Positions 28,200-35,503 of a stretch of DNA of 35,503 nt are shown piece by piece. Numbering within the stretch: the stretch's first letter is position 1; each line of letters begins with the position of its first letter. Below the pieces are notes generated by a model. That model was not told the DNA's origin. It made no database searches and saw only the letters and a program-made list of their open reading frames with translations. The stretch covers positions 1-35,503 of the forward strand of contig DF237712.1 of NCBI GenBank assembly GCA_000708835.1. Direction: 5' to 3'. Source of the DNA: Klebsormidium nitens. Its lineage: Eukaryota > Streptophyta > Klebsormidiophyceae > Klebsormidiales > Klebsormidiaceae. A program made the position numbers and the translations under genes.

Positions 28200-28440
28200 G
28201 CTTTGAGTGAACCTTAAGTTGAGTTTCGCGCTAAAGGAAACTTTACCGCAAAGGAGATGGCGGGAATTGACAAGATTGTCCTCCCGCAACTTGGAGTGAG
28301 AATTGGTTGGTATGAAGGGCTAGTTTTGAACGCTTCTTGAGTACAAAGGGTTGTACATATTGCTATTGATCAATCGGAGTCGGTGGGAGGAGGGAAGCAT
28401 CGTCGCAGGCAAAGGCTTTGATCATCCTCCACACTCACAC
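28200..28440 (+). pseudogene. Gag N-terminus of element I
   Basis: In shifting frames: EMAGIDKIVLPQLG (28253-28295), ENWLV then FERFLSTKG (28300-28350), ASSQAKALIILHTH (about 28400-28438). This is the copia gag start (P-x-L-x-G-x-N-W ... F-x-x-YKG) and the ILHTHD helix seen in element B (LMLMHTDD). It is broken at 28441 by a MITE-like insert. Confidence 0.65.
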
Positions 28441-28913
28441 GGCGTGGTTACGCAACCACGCCAGATTTTAATGTATGGCGAAATCCGCGTGGTGGGCAAA
28501 TTTTGGACCCTGTAGACTCGGACTGGTCCAAAATGGCGATTTTTAGGGGTTTTAAGATATGACCTGAACTAGGCACTTCTGCATATAATTTGGAGCTGAA
28601 AATTGGTATTTAGCCTTATCACGAGCAGTCTAACATCCTCAAAAGTTTTCAATAAATTCACAGGAGGGGATCAGAATCCGTCGCGGTGAAGAATTTTGCT
28701 TATACAAATTTTAAGAGTGAATTTGACCGTGAGTTTCGATCCGCGGCGGACACTTTCACTGACTTGTTGAAAATTGAACTTTCAGCCATCGAAATTTGGG
28801 TGTTTACTCGGACCGTCGAGGGCTCCAAGACTCCGCGATTCGGAATATAACAGTCCATGAGGGAGCCTGGTTTCAAACGCCTTCGATCTGAAAATGGGGT
28901 GGTTGCGTTGTGC
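28441..28913. mobile_element. MITE-like insert in element I gag
   Basis: Left end GGCGTGGTTACGCAACCACGCCAGATTTT; right end read in reverse GCACAACGCAACCACCCCATTTT. The shared ACGCAACCACSCC-ATTTT is a ~20-bp terminal inverted repeat. The left terminus is itself a 9-bp-stem hairpin (GGCGTGGTT/AACCACGCC). Length about 470 bp with no coding capacity. It interrupts gag between the ILHTH helix and WAKAWKKLEEIFEK. A target duplication is not clear. Confidence 0.5.
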
Positions 28914-29533
28914 AAAATTTCCTATGTAAAGTGGTTCATTGGGCCAAAGCTTGGAAGAAGCTTGAGGAGATTTTTGAGAAGACAAGCGACACAAGGATTA
29001 TCCAACTTACGAAGAAGTTCATAAGCTCGATATTGACTCGGGAGAAGAGCATTGCAAAGTACGTGAAAGAGTTCCGCAAACTTAAGGAGGATTCGGAGAC
29101 CGCGGGTCAACCGTTTCCGAAGTAGAGCTGGCCATCCATGCCTCGAATGGTGTGCCAAAGGAGTATGCAACCCTGGTTGAGATCGTGGAGCGAGGTGAGC
29201 AGGAGTTACCGTTGGACACAATTCAGCCTAAGCTCATGCAGAAGGAGCAATAGTTGAAGTTGGAAGGGGAGCTAAGAGCTCCGAAGGAGGAGGAGGAGGA
29301 GCGTATGAAGAAGGCGTCTGTTGCCAAGCGGAAACGGTATGAGACCCGTACCAAGGGGTCAATTGAGCGGGGAGGTTTCACATAAGGGTGAGGCGTGAAG
29401 GTGGTCCCAACGCGCTATGCTTGCGGCTCAGAAAAAGGCCACATCCGGGCCCATTGCCGGAAGCGGAACGCAACTTAATGCTTCAACTATGGGGAGAGGG
29501 GCCACATAAGCTCGGTGTGTAGGAAGCCCCCGG
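28914..29533 (+). pseudogene. Gag, middle and nucleocapsid, of element I
   Basis: AKAWKKLEEIFEKTSDTRII, IAKYVKEFRKLKEDSETAG (to 29124), then after a frameshift VELAIHASNGVPKEY, LPLDTIQPKLMQKEQ (29208-29250), LKLEGELRAPKEEEEERMKK, and the nucleocapsid YACGSEKGHIRAHC (29417-29460, first Cys now Tyr-shifted) and CFNYGERGHISSVC (29480-29520, second Cys replaced by Tyr). Homologous to gag of elements B and F. Interrupted by LTR G at 29534. Confidence 0.85.
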
Positions 29534-29928
29534 TGTTGGAATTTGAGGTTGGTTAGGCGCCGAAAATTGTTGAGTTTCGCCGTGGTTACTAGCTAGTTCA
29601 GCTAAGCTAGTTGAGACCGTACGATCTTGAGTTGTTACTCAGTGTGAGCCGTCGATCACGGAGCTTTTACACTGGAAATATGGTACGAATTCAGCCGTTG
29701 GATGAGCACTTTGTGGAGTGACGATCGAGTGACGACCGTTGATTATCGATGTTACACATTACAGGGCTGATTGTAGGCTCGACTAGTATGACTTATACGC
29801 TTGTATTGTGATGGTAACTCGTACGAAGAGATGCTTGTCGAAGAAGGGCGCCTCCTTTGTGAAGGCGCTTGCAAGGAAAAGGTGGTTAGACCCTACGTTA
29901 TTGCAAGCATGTGTGTATGATTTCATCA
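29534..29928 (+). repeat. Solo LTR G (family B) inside element I gag
   Basis: 395 bp, TGTTGGAATTTGAGG to TGATTTCATCA. It reads as the reverse complement of the element B LTRs: AGCTAGTTGAGACCGT, GTTACTCAGTGTGAGCCGTCGATCA, GACGACCGTTGATTATCGATGTTACACA. Hairpin GGCGCCTCCTTTGTGAAGGCGC near 29849-29872. Flanks CCCGG / CGGGG are not a clean duplication, but gag sequence known from element B continues on the other side. Confidence 0.85.
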
Positions 29929-29965
29929 CGGGGTGGTGCAGAGAGCGGCAGTGAGAACTGCCCGG
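29929..29965 (+). pseudogene. Gag/protease junction remnant of element I
   Basis: CGGGGTGGTGCAGAGAGCGGCAGTGAGAACTGCCCGG follows, base for base with few changes, the element B sequence after the second zinc knuckle (reverse complement of about 2380-2418). Confidence 0.7.
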
Positions 29966-30370
29966 TGTCGAAAGCAAGCGCCGTTCAAGTCCACAACTAC
30001 TAGAATTGAGTGTGATTCTTTTGATACATGAGTCCAAGTCTTACAGCCTAGCTCAAGCATAGCTATCATCCTAGGTGTTTCAATCGACAAATCGACGGTC
30101 CCTATTCGAATCCATTCTCGTTTATTCCAACGATTTGTGTCCACGTTGCCTACAAGAGAGTATATAAGAAGGCTACACCGAAATACACATCACAAAAGAA
30201 CCCATGTACAATGGACTCAATCCTACGGCTTACGTTCCGCACATCCCATGGTATATATTCAATCATGCAAGCTCACAATCGTACGGCCGACCTTATGCAT
30301 CAAATCAACGATTCTATGGACGATATATTACAGCTTATTAGGGCGTACTCAAGGCTCCACATTCAAGACA
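29966..30370 (-). repeat. Solo LTR C1 inside element I
   Basis: 405 bp, TGTCGAAAGCAAGCGCC to ATTCAAGACA, parallel to 30441-30820 and 34999-35330 (CTACTAGAATTGAGTGTG, AAATCGACGGTCCCTATTCG, TACAATGGACTCAATCCTACGG). Element I sequence continues at 30371. Flanks CCCGG / CGGAC are imperfect. Confidence 0.85.
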
Positions 30371-30440
30371 CGGACCAGAAGGAGTTTGCGAGTGTGGCAT
30401 TTACGACGTGGTGCAAAAAGACGCGCGCCCGGCGGATGTG
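30371..30440 (+). pseudogene. Gag/protease junction remnant of element I, second piece
   Basis: AGAAGGAGTTTGCGAGTGTGGCATTTACGACGTGGTGCAAAAAGACGCG parallels element B (reverse complement of about 2310-2375, GGTTTGCCGGTGTGCGTTTACGGCGTGGCGCAAGG). The two C-type LTRs are therefore separate insertions into one gag, not a tandem LTR array. Confidence 0.7.
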
Positions 30441-30820
30441 TGTATTAAAAGCAAGCGCCTTTCAAGTGCACAACTACTAGGAATGAGTGTGGTTCTTTGC
30501 TACATGAGTCCAAGCCTTATAACCTAGTTTAGGGCCTAGATACTACCCTAGGTGTTTCAATCGATAAATCGACGGTCCCTATTCGACGTTGCCTACGAAA
30601 GATCGAACTCATCGAACGGCTACACCGAAATACACACCACAAAAGAACCCATGATCATTGGACTCAATTCTACGGCTTACGATTCGCATATCTTCGTGGA
30701 TATTCAATCATGCAAGCTACAATCGTACGGCCGACCTTATGCATCAGACCTACGATTCTATGGACGATATATTATAGGATATTGGGGCGTTTTTAAGGTT
30801 AGTACCGCCCAAATCTCACA
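30441..30820 (-). repeat. 3' LTR of element C
   Basis: 380 bp, TGTATTAAAAGCAAGCG to AAATCTCACA on the + strand. Same family as 29966-30370 and 34999-35330, and as the oppositely oriented D and D' at their 3' ends (GCTTGCTTT..., CCTAGTAGTTGTGC). Confidence 0.88.
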
Positions 30821-30833
30821 CTCCCCCACGCAC
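30821..30833 (-). other. Polypurine tract of element C
   Basis: Minus strand GTGCGTGGGGGAG immediately before the LTR. Confidence 0.65.
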
Positions 30834-30841
30834 TAGGTATT

Positions 30842-31166
30842 CTATGCAACTCCTATCTCCTTCTTGCATTTCAAGAACTTTCCGGGTGCCAATGCCTTGG
30901 TGAAGATGTCCGCCTTCATGTCCTCCGTTTTGCAATATGCGAACTGGACCTCCTTTCGCGCCCCCGCTCCCGCGCAAAGTGATGAATCACGTCGATGTGC
31001 TTCGATCGCTGCGAAGCGATCGGATGCTTGAGGAGCCGTATTGCCCCTTGGTTGTCGCAATGAATTAGAACCGTTTTGAGGTCCAACCCAAGTCTCCCCC
31101 GAGATTCCAATGAGCTCGCTATAGGGGGAATCTCGCCGTGTCGAGCGGCTCACCCTCTCTCGTCAA
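30842..31166 (-). pseudogene. RNase H C-terminal part of element C, with internal deletion
   Basis: After LTR D the frame resumes EGEPLDTARF and YSELIG (about 31110-31155) and jumps directly to LGLDLKTVLIHCDNQGA (about 31060-31100), GAIRLLKHPIASQRSKHIDV, then FAYCKTEDMKADIFTKALAP and a stop at 30842. Compared with element A about 360 bp are missing at about 31104-31111. These encode the connection end and the first two acidic residues of RNase H (the CDADY and VEAE motifs). Only the DNQ motif remains. Confidence 0.85.
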
Positions 31167-31171
31167 CTTCT
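31167..31171. repeat. Target-site duplication CTTCT (left)
   Basis: CTTCT precedes LTR D and recurs exactly at 31576-31580. Confidence 0.9.
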
Positions 31172-31575
31172 TGTTGAATTTAGGTAGTACTACTATTGTG
31201 TGAGTGCGCCCTAAGATCCTAGATGATTTCGTAGCCGTTTCATTGAGGATGATAGAGTGGTAATAACCCCCTGGCAATTACCCCACTGGCAATTACCCCC
31301 TGGCATTTACCCCCACTGGCAGGTACCCACTGGCAGTTGCCCCCATTAGTGGTAGTTACCCCCTAGGCCAGTGTGGACCGTTAGATTAGCATCTTTGTGG
31401 AATCTTGGAGGCTAGGACGTTGATGTTTGAGTTGACTCACATAGAGATAGAGTTGAACTCGACCAGGTAGACCTAGCCACGGATTTATGACTTGGACCAT
31501 TGACTTGTATTGGTCACTCATTCCTAGTAGTTGTGCTTTGACTTGAAACGCGCTCCAAAGCGCTTGCTTTCAACA
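31172..31575 (+). repeat. Solo LTR D inside element C pol
   Basis: 404 bp, TGTTGAATTTAGG to GCTTGCTTTCAACA, both ends intact and flanked by CTTCT. It contains the TGGCAATTACCCC minisatellite (31260-31372) and hairpin CGCGCTCCAAAGCGC near the end. It sits between RT and RNase H of element C in opposite orientation. Confidence 0.94.
31260..31372 (+). repeat. TGGCAATTACCCC minisatellite in LTR D
   Basis: Five to six imperfect 15-17-bp units: CTGGCAATTACCCCA, CTGGCAATTACCCC, CTGGCATTTACCCCCA, CTGGCAGGTACCCA, CTGGCAGTTGCCCCCA, then GTGGTAGTTACCCC. The equivalent array in D' is at 22710-22800. Confidence 0.85.
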
Positions 31576-32320
31576 CTTCTCCCCCGCGCCGAGGAGGACC
31601 GAGCGCGCCCGTGCGCCCGCCAATCCGTGCCACCCAAAAAGCTCCCCCGCAAGCTTCTTTTGCGTGAGCTTCAAAGTGCGCGCCTCCCGGTCGCGCGCCA
31701 CTTCCATCCCAAGGAAGTAGGTCGCCTCCCCCAAGTCGCGCACGTTGAACTTTTCCGCCAAGTGCGCCTTCACCTTTGCAATCCGCTCCGCCCCCCGGGC
31801 CGCGACGAGAATGTCGTCCACCCACACAATGAGGTAAGCCCGCTCCCCGTCCACCACTCCCAAAAAGAGCGCCGTGTCAGTTAAGGACGCCACGATCTCA
31901 AAGTTCCCGAGCTCCTCCTTCAAGCGCGTGTGCCTTGCACGCGGCGCTTGGCGCAATCCGTACAAGGTGCGCTTGAGGTGGCAAACCACGTTGAGCCCGC
32001 CTTGCTCGTACCCTTGCGGTTGTTGCATGTAGATCTCCTCCTCGAGCTCCCCGTTGAGAAACGCAATCTTGACGTCCATTTGGTGAAGCTCCAAGTCGCG
32101 CTCCGCGACTACCGCTAGGAGCGTTCACGACGTGCTGTGCTTGCTCACGGGGCCATAGACCTCCTCAAAGTCTATCCCTTGCTTTTGCAAGTACCCCTTC
32201 GCCACAAGTCGCGGCTTGTACCGCTCCACGTTCCCAAGCGCATTTCGCTCAATCGTGTAAACCCACTTCATGGGAACCGGCTTCACCCCTTCCGGTTTTC
32301 CGACAAGCTCCCACGTCCCC
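31576..32320 (-). pseudogene. Reverse transcriptase of element C
   Basis: Minus-strand RT with most motifs intact: EGVKPVPMKWVYTIER (about 32240-32290), YKPRLVAKGYLQKQGIDFEE (about 32165-32225), VYGPVSKHST (32132-32160), then in the next frame LHQMDVKIAFLNGELEEEIY (32030-32090), [15 protein letters not shown] (31930-31985), and the catalytic VWVDDILVAARG at 31800-31835 with both Asp present. KVKAHLAEKFNVRDLGEATY and FLGMEVARD follow. One frameshift at about 32100-32130 separates finger and palm. Interrupted at 31580 by LTR D. Confidence 0.92.
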
Positions 32321-32905
32321 TTCTCCAACAAGGACCGCATCTCCTCGTCCATGGAGTTCCGCCAAAGCTCGCTCTCTTCTTCCCCGACGGCTTCTTGATA
32401 CGTTTGCGGCTCCGGATGCTCCCCGACCCGTTGAGATGCTCCCCCGTTTCCGCCGCTAGACTCGCTCGGTACCACTCGCGGGCACCCGCGTGCAAGGTAT
32501 CTTCTTGCCGTCTGCTCTTGAGCGCCGTCTTCCTCAACGGGATCCTCGCTCACGGTGTCGGCCTCTTCCGTCGGAGTAGCCCCTACACCGGGCTGAGTGT
32601 CGGCACCGATCCGAGTCGGGGTGCTCACACGACTAGGGTGACCGCGAGCACCCCCCTCCTCCTTCCCCGGATCGGAGCCAAGCTCAACGATCACGGAGGG
32701 CCCGCGCTCATCCACGATGACATCGCGGGAAGTCAAAATCCTACCGTCCCGCTCTCGGAGAACCCGGAAGGACTTGGAGTTGAGCTTGTACCCCAAGAAC
32801 ACCCCTCGCTCGCTCACCGGCTCCAACTTTTTCCGGTTGCCCTTAGGCACGTGGATGTAGGCACGCGCCCCAAACACCCGCAAGTGGCTAAGGTTTGACT
32901 TCCCC
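32321..32905 (-). pseudogene. Integrase C-terminal domain and linker of element C
   Basis: Part of a 252-codon open frame (32125-32883). MRVFGARAYIHVPKGNRKKL and VFLGYKLNSKSFRVL (32770-32883) are the integrase C-terminal strands. An acidic, Pro/Thr-rich linker follows (TEEADTVSEDPVEEDGAQE near 32520-32580), then PQTYQEAVGEEESELWRNSM (about 32345-32410), which leads into RT. Confidence 0.88.
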
Positions 32906-33514
32906 TATAAAACATCTCCCAGGGCGTCGTGCCGTGCACGCTCGAAGGAACCCGATTCCGGGTGTATTTGGCCGTGACCATCGCTCCCGCCCACAACTCC
33001 GGCCTCAACCCGGCGTCCTTTAACAAAGCCCGCGCTCCTTCCTCGAGCGTCCGGTTCAACTGCTCCGCCGAACCGTTTTGTTCGGGAGAGTGCCCCGCCG
33101 TGGTGCGGTGCACCGTCCCTCTCTTCTCTGGCCGTCATTCCCTCGTTGACGTACTCCCCGCCCCGGTCCGTTTGCACCCCCTTGACCTTCTTCCCGGATT
33201 GCAACTCCAAGCGGGCAAACACGCTCTCCGCCGTGACGTCGCTCTTCCCCTTCATCGGTTGCACCACCAAAAGCTTGCTAGTCGTGAAGGAAAGAGGCCA
33301 AGTACCTACTCCCCCCCTTTGACGTCACCGGCATAGGCCCGCACACGTCCATGTGCACGAGCTCTAGGGGTTCTCTGCTATCCTTGGAGTCCGACTCCTT
33401 AGGGAAGGGCTCACGGGTTTGCTTTCCGATGATGCAAGGCTCACACACCGAGGTTCTTCTGCTCCAGAATGCCTTCGCTTTGACTCCTACACCTCCGGAC
33501 CGCGTCTCCCTCAA
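32814..33514 (-). pseudogene. Integrase zinc finger and catalytic core of element C
   Basis: CEPCIIGKQTREPFPKESDS (33390-33450) ends the zinc finger. LVHMDVCGPM at 33335-33365 carries the first Asp, VQTDRGGEYVN at 33145-33178 the second, and HSPEQNGSAEQLNRTLEEGA at 33030-33090 has Gln where the catalytic Glu (AER) is usual. LWAGAMVTAKYTRNRVPSS follows at 32935-32995. Frames change at about 33275, 33110 and 32890. Confidence 0.88.
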
Positions 33515-33539
33515 CCATCTTGGCTAGGCTTTCGTACCC

Positions 33540-34031
33540 GGCGTGCCCCAACACCGGGCTTTCAACTTCCCTCACGAGCAAGCAAGTATCTTCCTACGTT
33601 GTCTTCGGTTGACAAACAACGGGCATTGCCCTCCGCATTCTCCTCCGCCCGAAACACAACCTCTCCATCCATGGAAACCTCGCACACTTTTCCACGGAAC
33701 ACAACCTCGGCTCCTACCGAGGTGGCTTTCTTGACGGAAAAGAGGTTCTCCGCCACACCGGGAACATAGGCAACCTCACGGAAAAGGTTGACTTGCTCAC
33801 CTTTCGGCGTCTCGCATCGCAACTCCACCGAGCCCACCCCGGCTACTTCAAGGAACCCCTTGTTCCCAAACTTGATTGCACGACTCCCCGGCTCAAGCAT
33901 CTCCAACGTTGAGATGAGCTCTTGACCCCCGTCATGTGTTGGCTAGCCCCCGTGTCAACAATCCACCTTCCGGTTTCCGCCCCTTCTCCGGCTACAAAGG
34001 CAACCCCTTGCCGGCCCCTTTCTTTGGGCAC
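33540..34031 (-). pseudogene. Protease and pre-integrase linker of element C
   Basis: The catalytic WIVDTGASQHMTG is at 33929-33966. The linker continues with FLEVAGVGSVELRCETPKG (33800-33860), VAYVPGVAENLFSVKKATSV (33710-33780) and VCEVSMDGEVVF (33650-33690). The LGHxGYESL segment near 33520-33540 is degraded. One frameshift follows protease. Confidence 0.88.
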
Positions 34032-34789
34032 TCCCTCTTGAAGTGGTCCAGGCTACCGCATATGTAGCAGTTAGTTCTCGACTTGGGCTTCTCCGGCTCA
34101 CGAGACCCGGACTGGCACTCTCTCTCAAAGTGCCCCAACTTACCACACTTGTGGCAAGCCATAAAAGTCTTTCCGGGCCACCTTTGCCCTTGCCGGCAAA
34201 GTTGCCACCCTTGTCCGAGTAGGCCACCGCCGAGCCCGAGCCCCCGCTATCTTGCTCCCCAAGAAGCCCATGCCTTTGCTCAAACACTTTCAACGTCGGA
34301 AGAAGCTCTTCCACCTTGCCGAGCTCCTCCTTGGTGGTAGTCAACACCGTTACTACCCCCTCAAACCGGCTTGACACCCCGGCAAGCACGCTAAAGGATA
34401 GATCATCCGGCGTCATGTCCGAGCCGGCGGCTAGCAAATTCCGGTAAAGGTCTTGGGCTCAACCCACATACGTGGCAACGGACTCACCGGGTTGCATCTT
34501 GAGGATGGGAGTTGCAACTTCCGAGCCGCACTTTTGCTCCTTTAGATCGTTTCCCGCGCATCCCACGCTACCTTGGCATTCTCAGCGTTTAAGATTGCCC
34601 CAAGGTGTTGTTGCCAGACGTGCAAACCTATCAAAGCTTTGGCTTCCTCGGTCCTCTCTGCATCACCGGCCGGGTCCGTTCCCCTTTCCACAACTTCTTG
34701 TGTGTCAGGAGAAGTTGCATCCTCTGTGACCACAACGTATAGTTGTCAACATCTAAAGGCTCTATGTGAACCTTGAGTCCTTCAGCCAT
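34032..34789 (-). pseudogene. Gag of element C
   Basis: The start codon at 34787-34789 gives MAEGLKVHIEPLDVDNYTLW and MQLLLTHKKLW, a gag N-terminus unlike the YKG type of elements B, F and I. Then EAKALIGLHVWQQHLGAILN (34590-34650), MTPDDLSFSVLAGVSSRFEG (34365-34425), and two CCHC knuckles: CHKCGKLGHFEREC at about 34115-34158 and CYICGSLDHFKREC at about 34027-34070, both complete. At least three frameshifts. The start is supported by its place about 200 bp after the primer site and by the gag motif following it. Confidence 0.88.
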
Positions 34790-34985
34790 GGTTACCGGTA
34801 GCAAAAAACAACGCTTCTTGGGCTGGGCACTCCTTTGTGCCGAGAGTGATCTATGGATATTTTCACAGGCGTCGCAAGATGGAGTGCTATTCCACTCCTT
34901 TAGCCCCCACTGCAATACCTCTCACCAACCTAGAATTGTTGTTGCTAGCAACGGCTTACTACTCTCCCCTCACTCTCTAGCGTTA

Positions 34986-34998
34986 TGGGCCCATAACC
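34986..34998 (-). other. Primer-binding site of element C (half-tRNA iMet type)
   Basis: The minus strand reads GGTTATGGGCCCA directly after the LTR end TCAACA, a perfect complement to the initiator tRNA-Met anticodon stem-loop (TGGGCCCATAACC). The sequence continues TAACG, making a palindrome GTTATGGGCCCATAAC. Confidence 0.92.
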
Positions 34999-35330
34999 TG
35001 TTGAAAGCAAGCCCTTTCAAGTGCATAACTACTAGGAATGAGTGTGGTTCTTTTGCTACATCAGTCTAAGTCTTATACCCGAGCTCAAGCCTAGCTATTA
35101 CCCTGGGTGTTTCAATCGATAAATCGACGGTCCCTATTCGACGTTGCCTAACAACCCATCGAACAGCTACACCGAAGTACACACCACAAAAGAACCCATG
35201 AACAATGGACTCAATCCTACGGCTTACCTTTTGCACATCCTACGGTGGATATTCAATCATGCAAGCTACAATCGTACGGCCAACCTTATGCATCAGACCT
35301 ACGATTCTTTGGATGATATATGTTGAAACA
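34999..35330 (-). repeat. 5' LTR of element C (truncated)
   Basis: 332 bp from TGTTGAAAGCAAGCCC to TTTGGATGATATA, aligned with 30441-30820 (GCTACATCAGTCTAAG, AATCGACGGTCCCTATTCGACGTTGCC, ACAACCCATCGAACAGCTACACCG). The rest of the LTR is displaced beyond the window by the family-A insertion at 35331. Confidence 0.9.
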
Positions 35331-35503
35331 CAGCGTTGTTGGAAGTGATATTCAATCAATCAAGTTCACACAATGTATATGGAGTGTTCCAAGTCACGGC
35401 CTATCTCTAGGTCTACACTCTAGCCTAGTAGGCTCAGTGGACCGTCACCTAATAAGTCCGAAAATTTCACTCTATACCGTACATCTACGGCCATTATCGA
35501 ACC
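35331..35503 (-). repeat. Family-A LTR, inserted in the 5' LTR of element C (runs off window)
   Basis: Starts TGTTGAAACACAGCG. Its first 55 bases are the exact inverse of 1-55. The following part (GGTCTACACTCTAGCCTAGTAGG, AAGTCCGAAAATTTC, TCTACGGCCATTATCGAACC) parallels the inverse of the 3' LTR of element A (5567-5941). Whether it is solo or part of a full element lies outside the window. Confidence 0.9.

Larger units (their letters stand above)
30441..35330 (-). mobile_element. Element C: near full-length copia retrotransposon (5' LTR truncated by another insertion)
   Basis: Minus-strand element with 3' LTR 30441-30820, purine tract, pol, gag, primer site 34986-34998 and 5' LTR 34999-35330. 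Gag-protease-integrase-RT-RNase H order is that of Ty1/copia. It carries solo LTR D at 31172-31575 and its 5' LTR is cut by a family-A LTR at 35331. About eight or more frameshifts and an internal deletion make it inactive, but it is the best preserved pol in the window. Confidence 0.92.

Noticed and set aside
29529-29933. Clean 5-bp target duplication around LTR G
   Set aside because: Flanks CCCGG and CGGGG differ at two positions. The insertion is inferred from gag continuity instead.
29966-30820. Tandem LTR array or one element with two adjacent LTRs
   Set aside because: The 70 bp between the two C-type LTRs is element I gag sequence matching element B, so they are independent insertions.
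32137-32898. 253-codon plus-strand open frame
   Set aside because: Exact antisense of the integrase C-terminus/RT frame of element C, which has clear motifs.

Overview
The window is eukaryotic nuclear DNA that consists almost entirely of decayed, nested transposable elements. I found no intact host gene, rRNA gene, functional tRNA gene or CRISPR array. Ty1/copia-type LTR retrotransposons dominate, in at least six LTR families on both strands. With them are one Ty3/gypsy RT-RNase H fragment, a probable 4.6-kb terminal-inverted-repeat DNA element, a possible MITE, a Pif1-type helicase exon and a ~192-bp tandem array. Candidate GT-AG splice sites and copia pol genes exclude a prokaryote. Four elements share a primer site matching the anticodon arm of initiator tRNA-Met, the half-tRNA priming known from Drosophila copia, yeast Ty5 and Volvox Osser. 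An alga or a similar TE-rich protist is my best guess, but nothing here proves a taxon.

Layout. 1-5941: an old + strand copia element (A) with degenerate integrase, RT and RNase H and a 3' LTR at 5567-5941. It is split by a complete 2.7-kb minus-strand element (B, 1045-3740) flanked by the duplicated target CGGCG. 6131-12447: LTR relics, including one LTR (E1) split by the TIR element (7633-12244), which carries minus-strand exon-like coding. 12690-16145: a copia integrase fragment (J) followed by short element F (two LTRs, primer site, gag, protease, no RT). 16150-17230: minus-strand gypsy RT-RNase H remnant. 17600-22449: + strand copia element H, broken by a solo LTR (18156-18654), an unidentified ~0.7-kb insert and another solo LTR (20824-21360). 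22370-23760: tRNA-like sequence broken by two solo LTRs. 23748-27494: unassigned coding-like sequence, the 192-bp array and the Pif1 exon. 27495-30440: 5' LTR, primer site and gag of element I, broken by a possible MITE and two solo LTRs, then entered by element C. 30441-35330: minus-strand copia element C, the best preserved pol here, carrying a solo LTR and cut at its 5' LTR by another family-A LTR that runs off the window.

How the parts relate. Because insertions sit inside insertions, relative ages can be read directly: B is younger than A; the solo LTRs in H and I are younger than H and I; C is younger than I; and the solo LTR at 31172 and the terminal family-A LTR are younger than C. 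Clean 5-bp target duplications support several of these steps.

The most interesting pattern is that B and F, on opposite strands and 10 kb apart, have the same reduced plan: LTR, half-tRNA primer site, gag with zinc knuckle, protease, and then a shared acidic-to-basic tail ending in a WVT-PK-KKK motif where integrase, RT and RNase H should be. Both total about 2.6-2.7 kb. This points to a propagated non-autonomous gag-protease-tail family that depends on full-length copia relatives, rather than two unrelated deletions.
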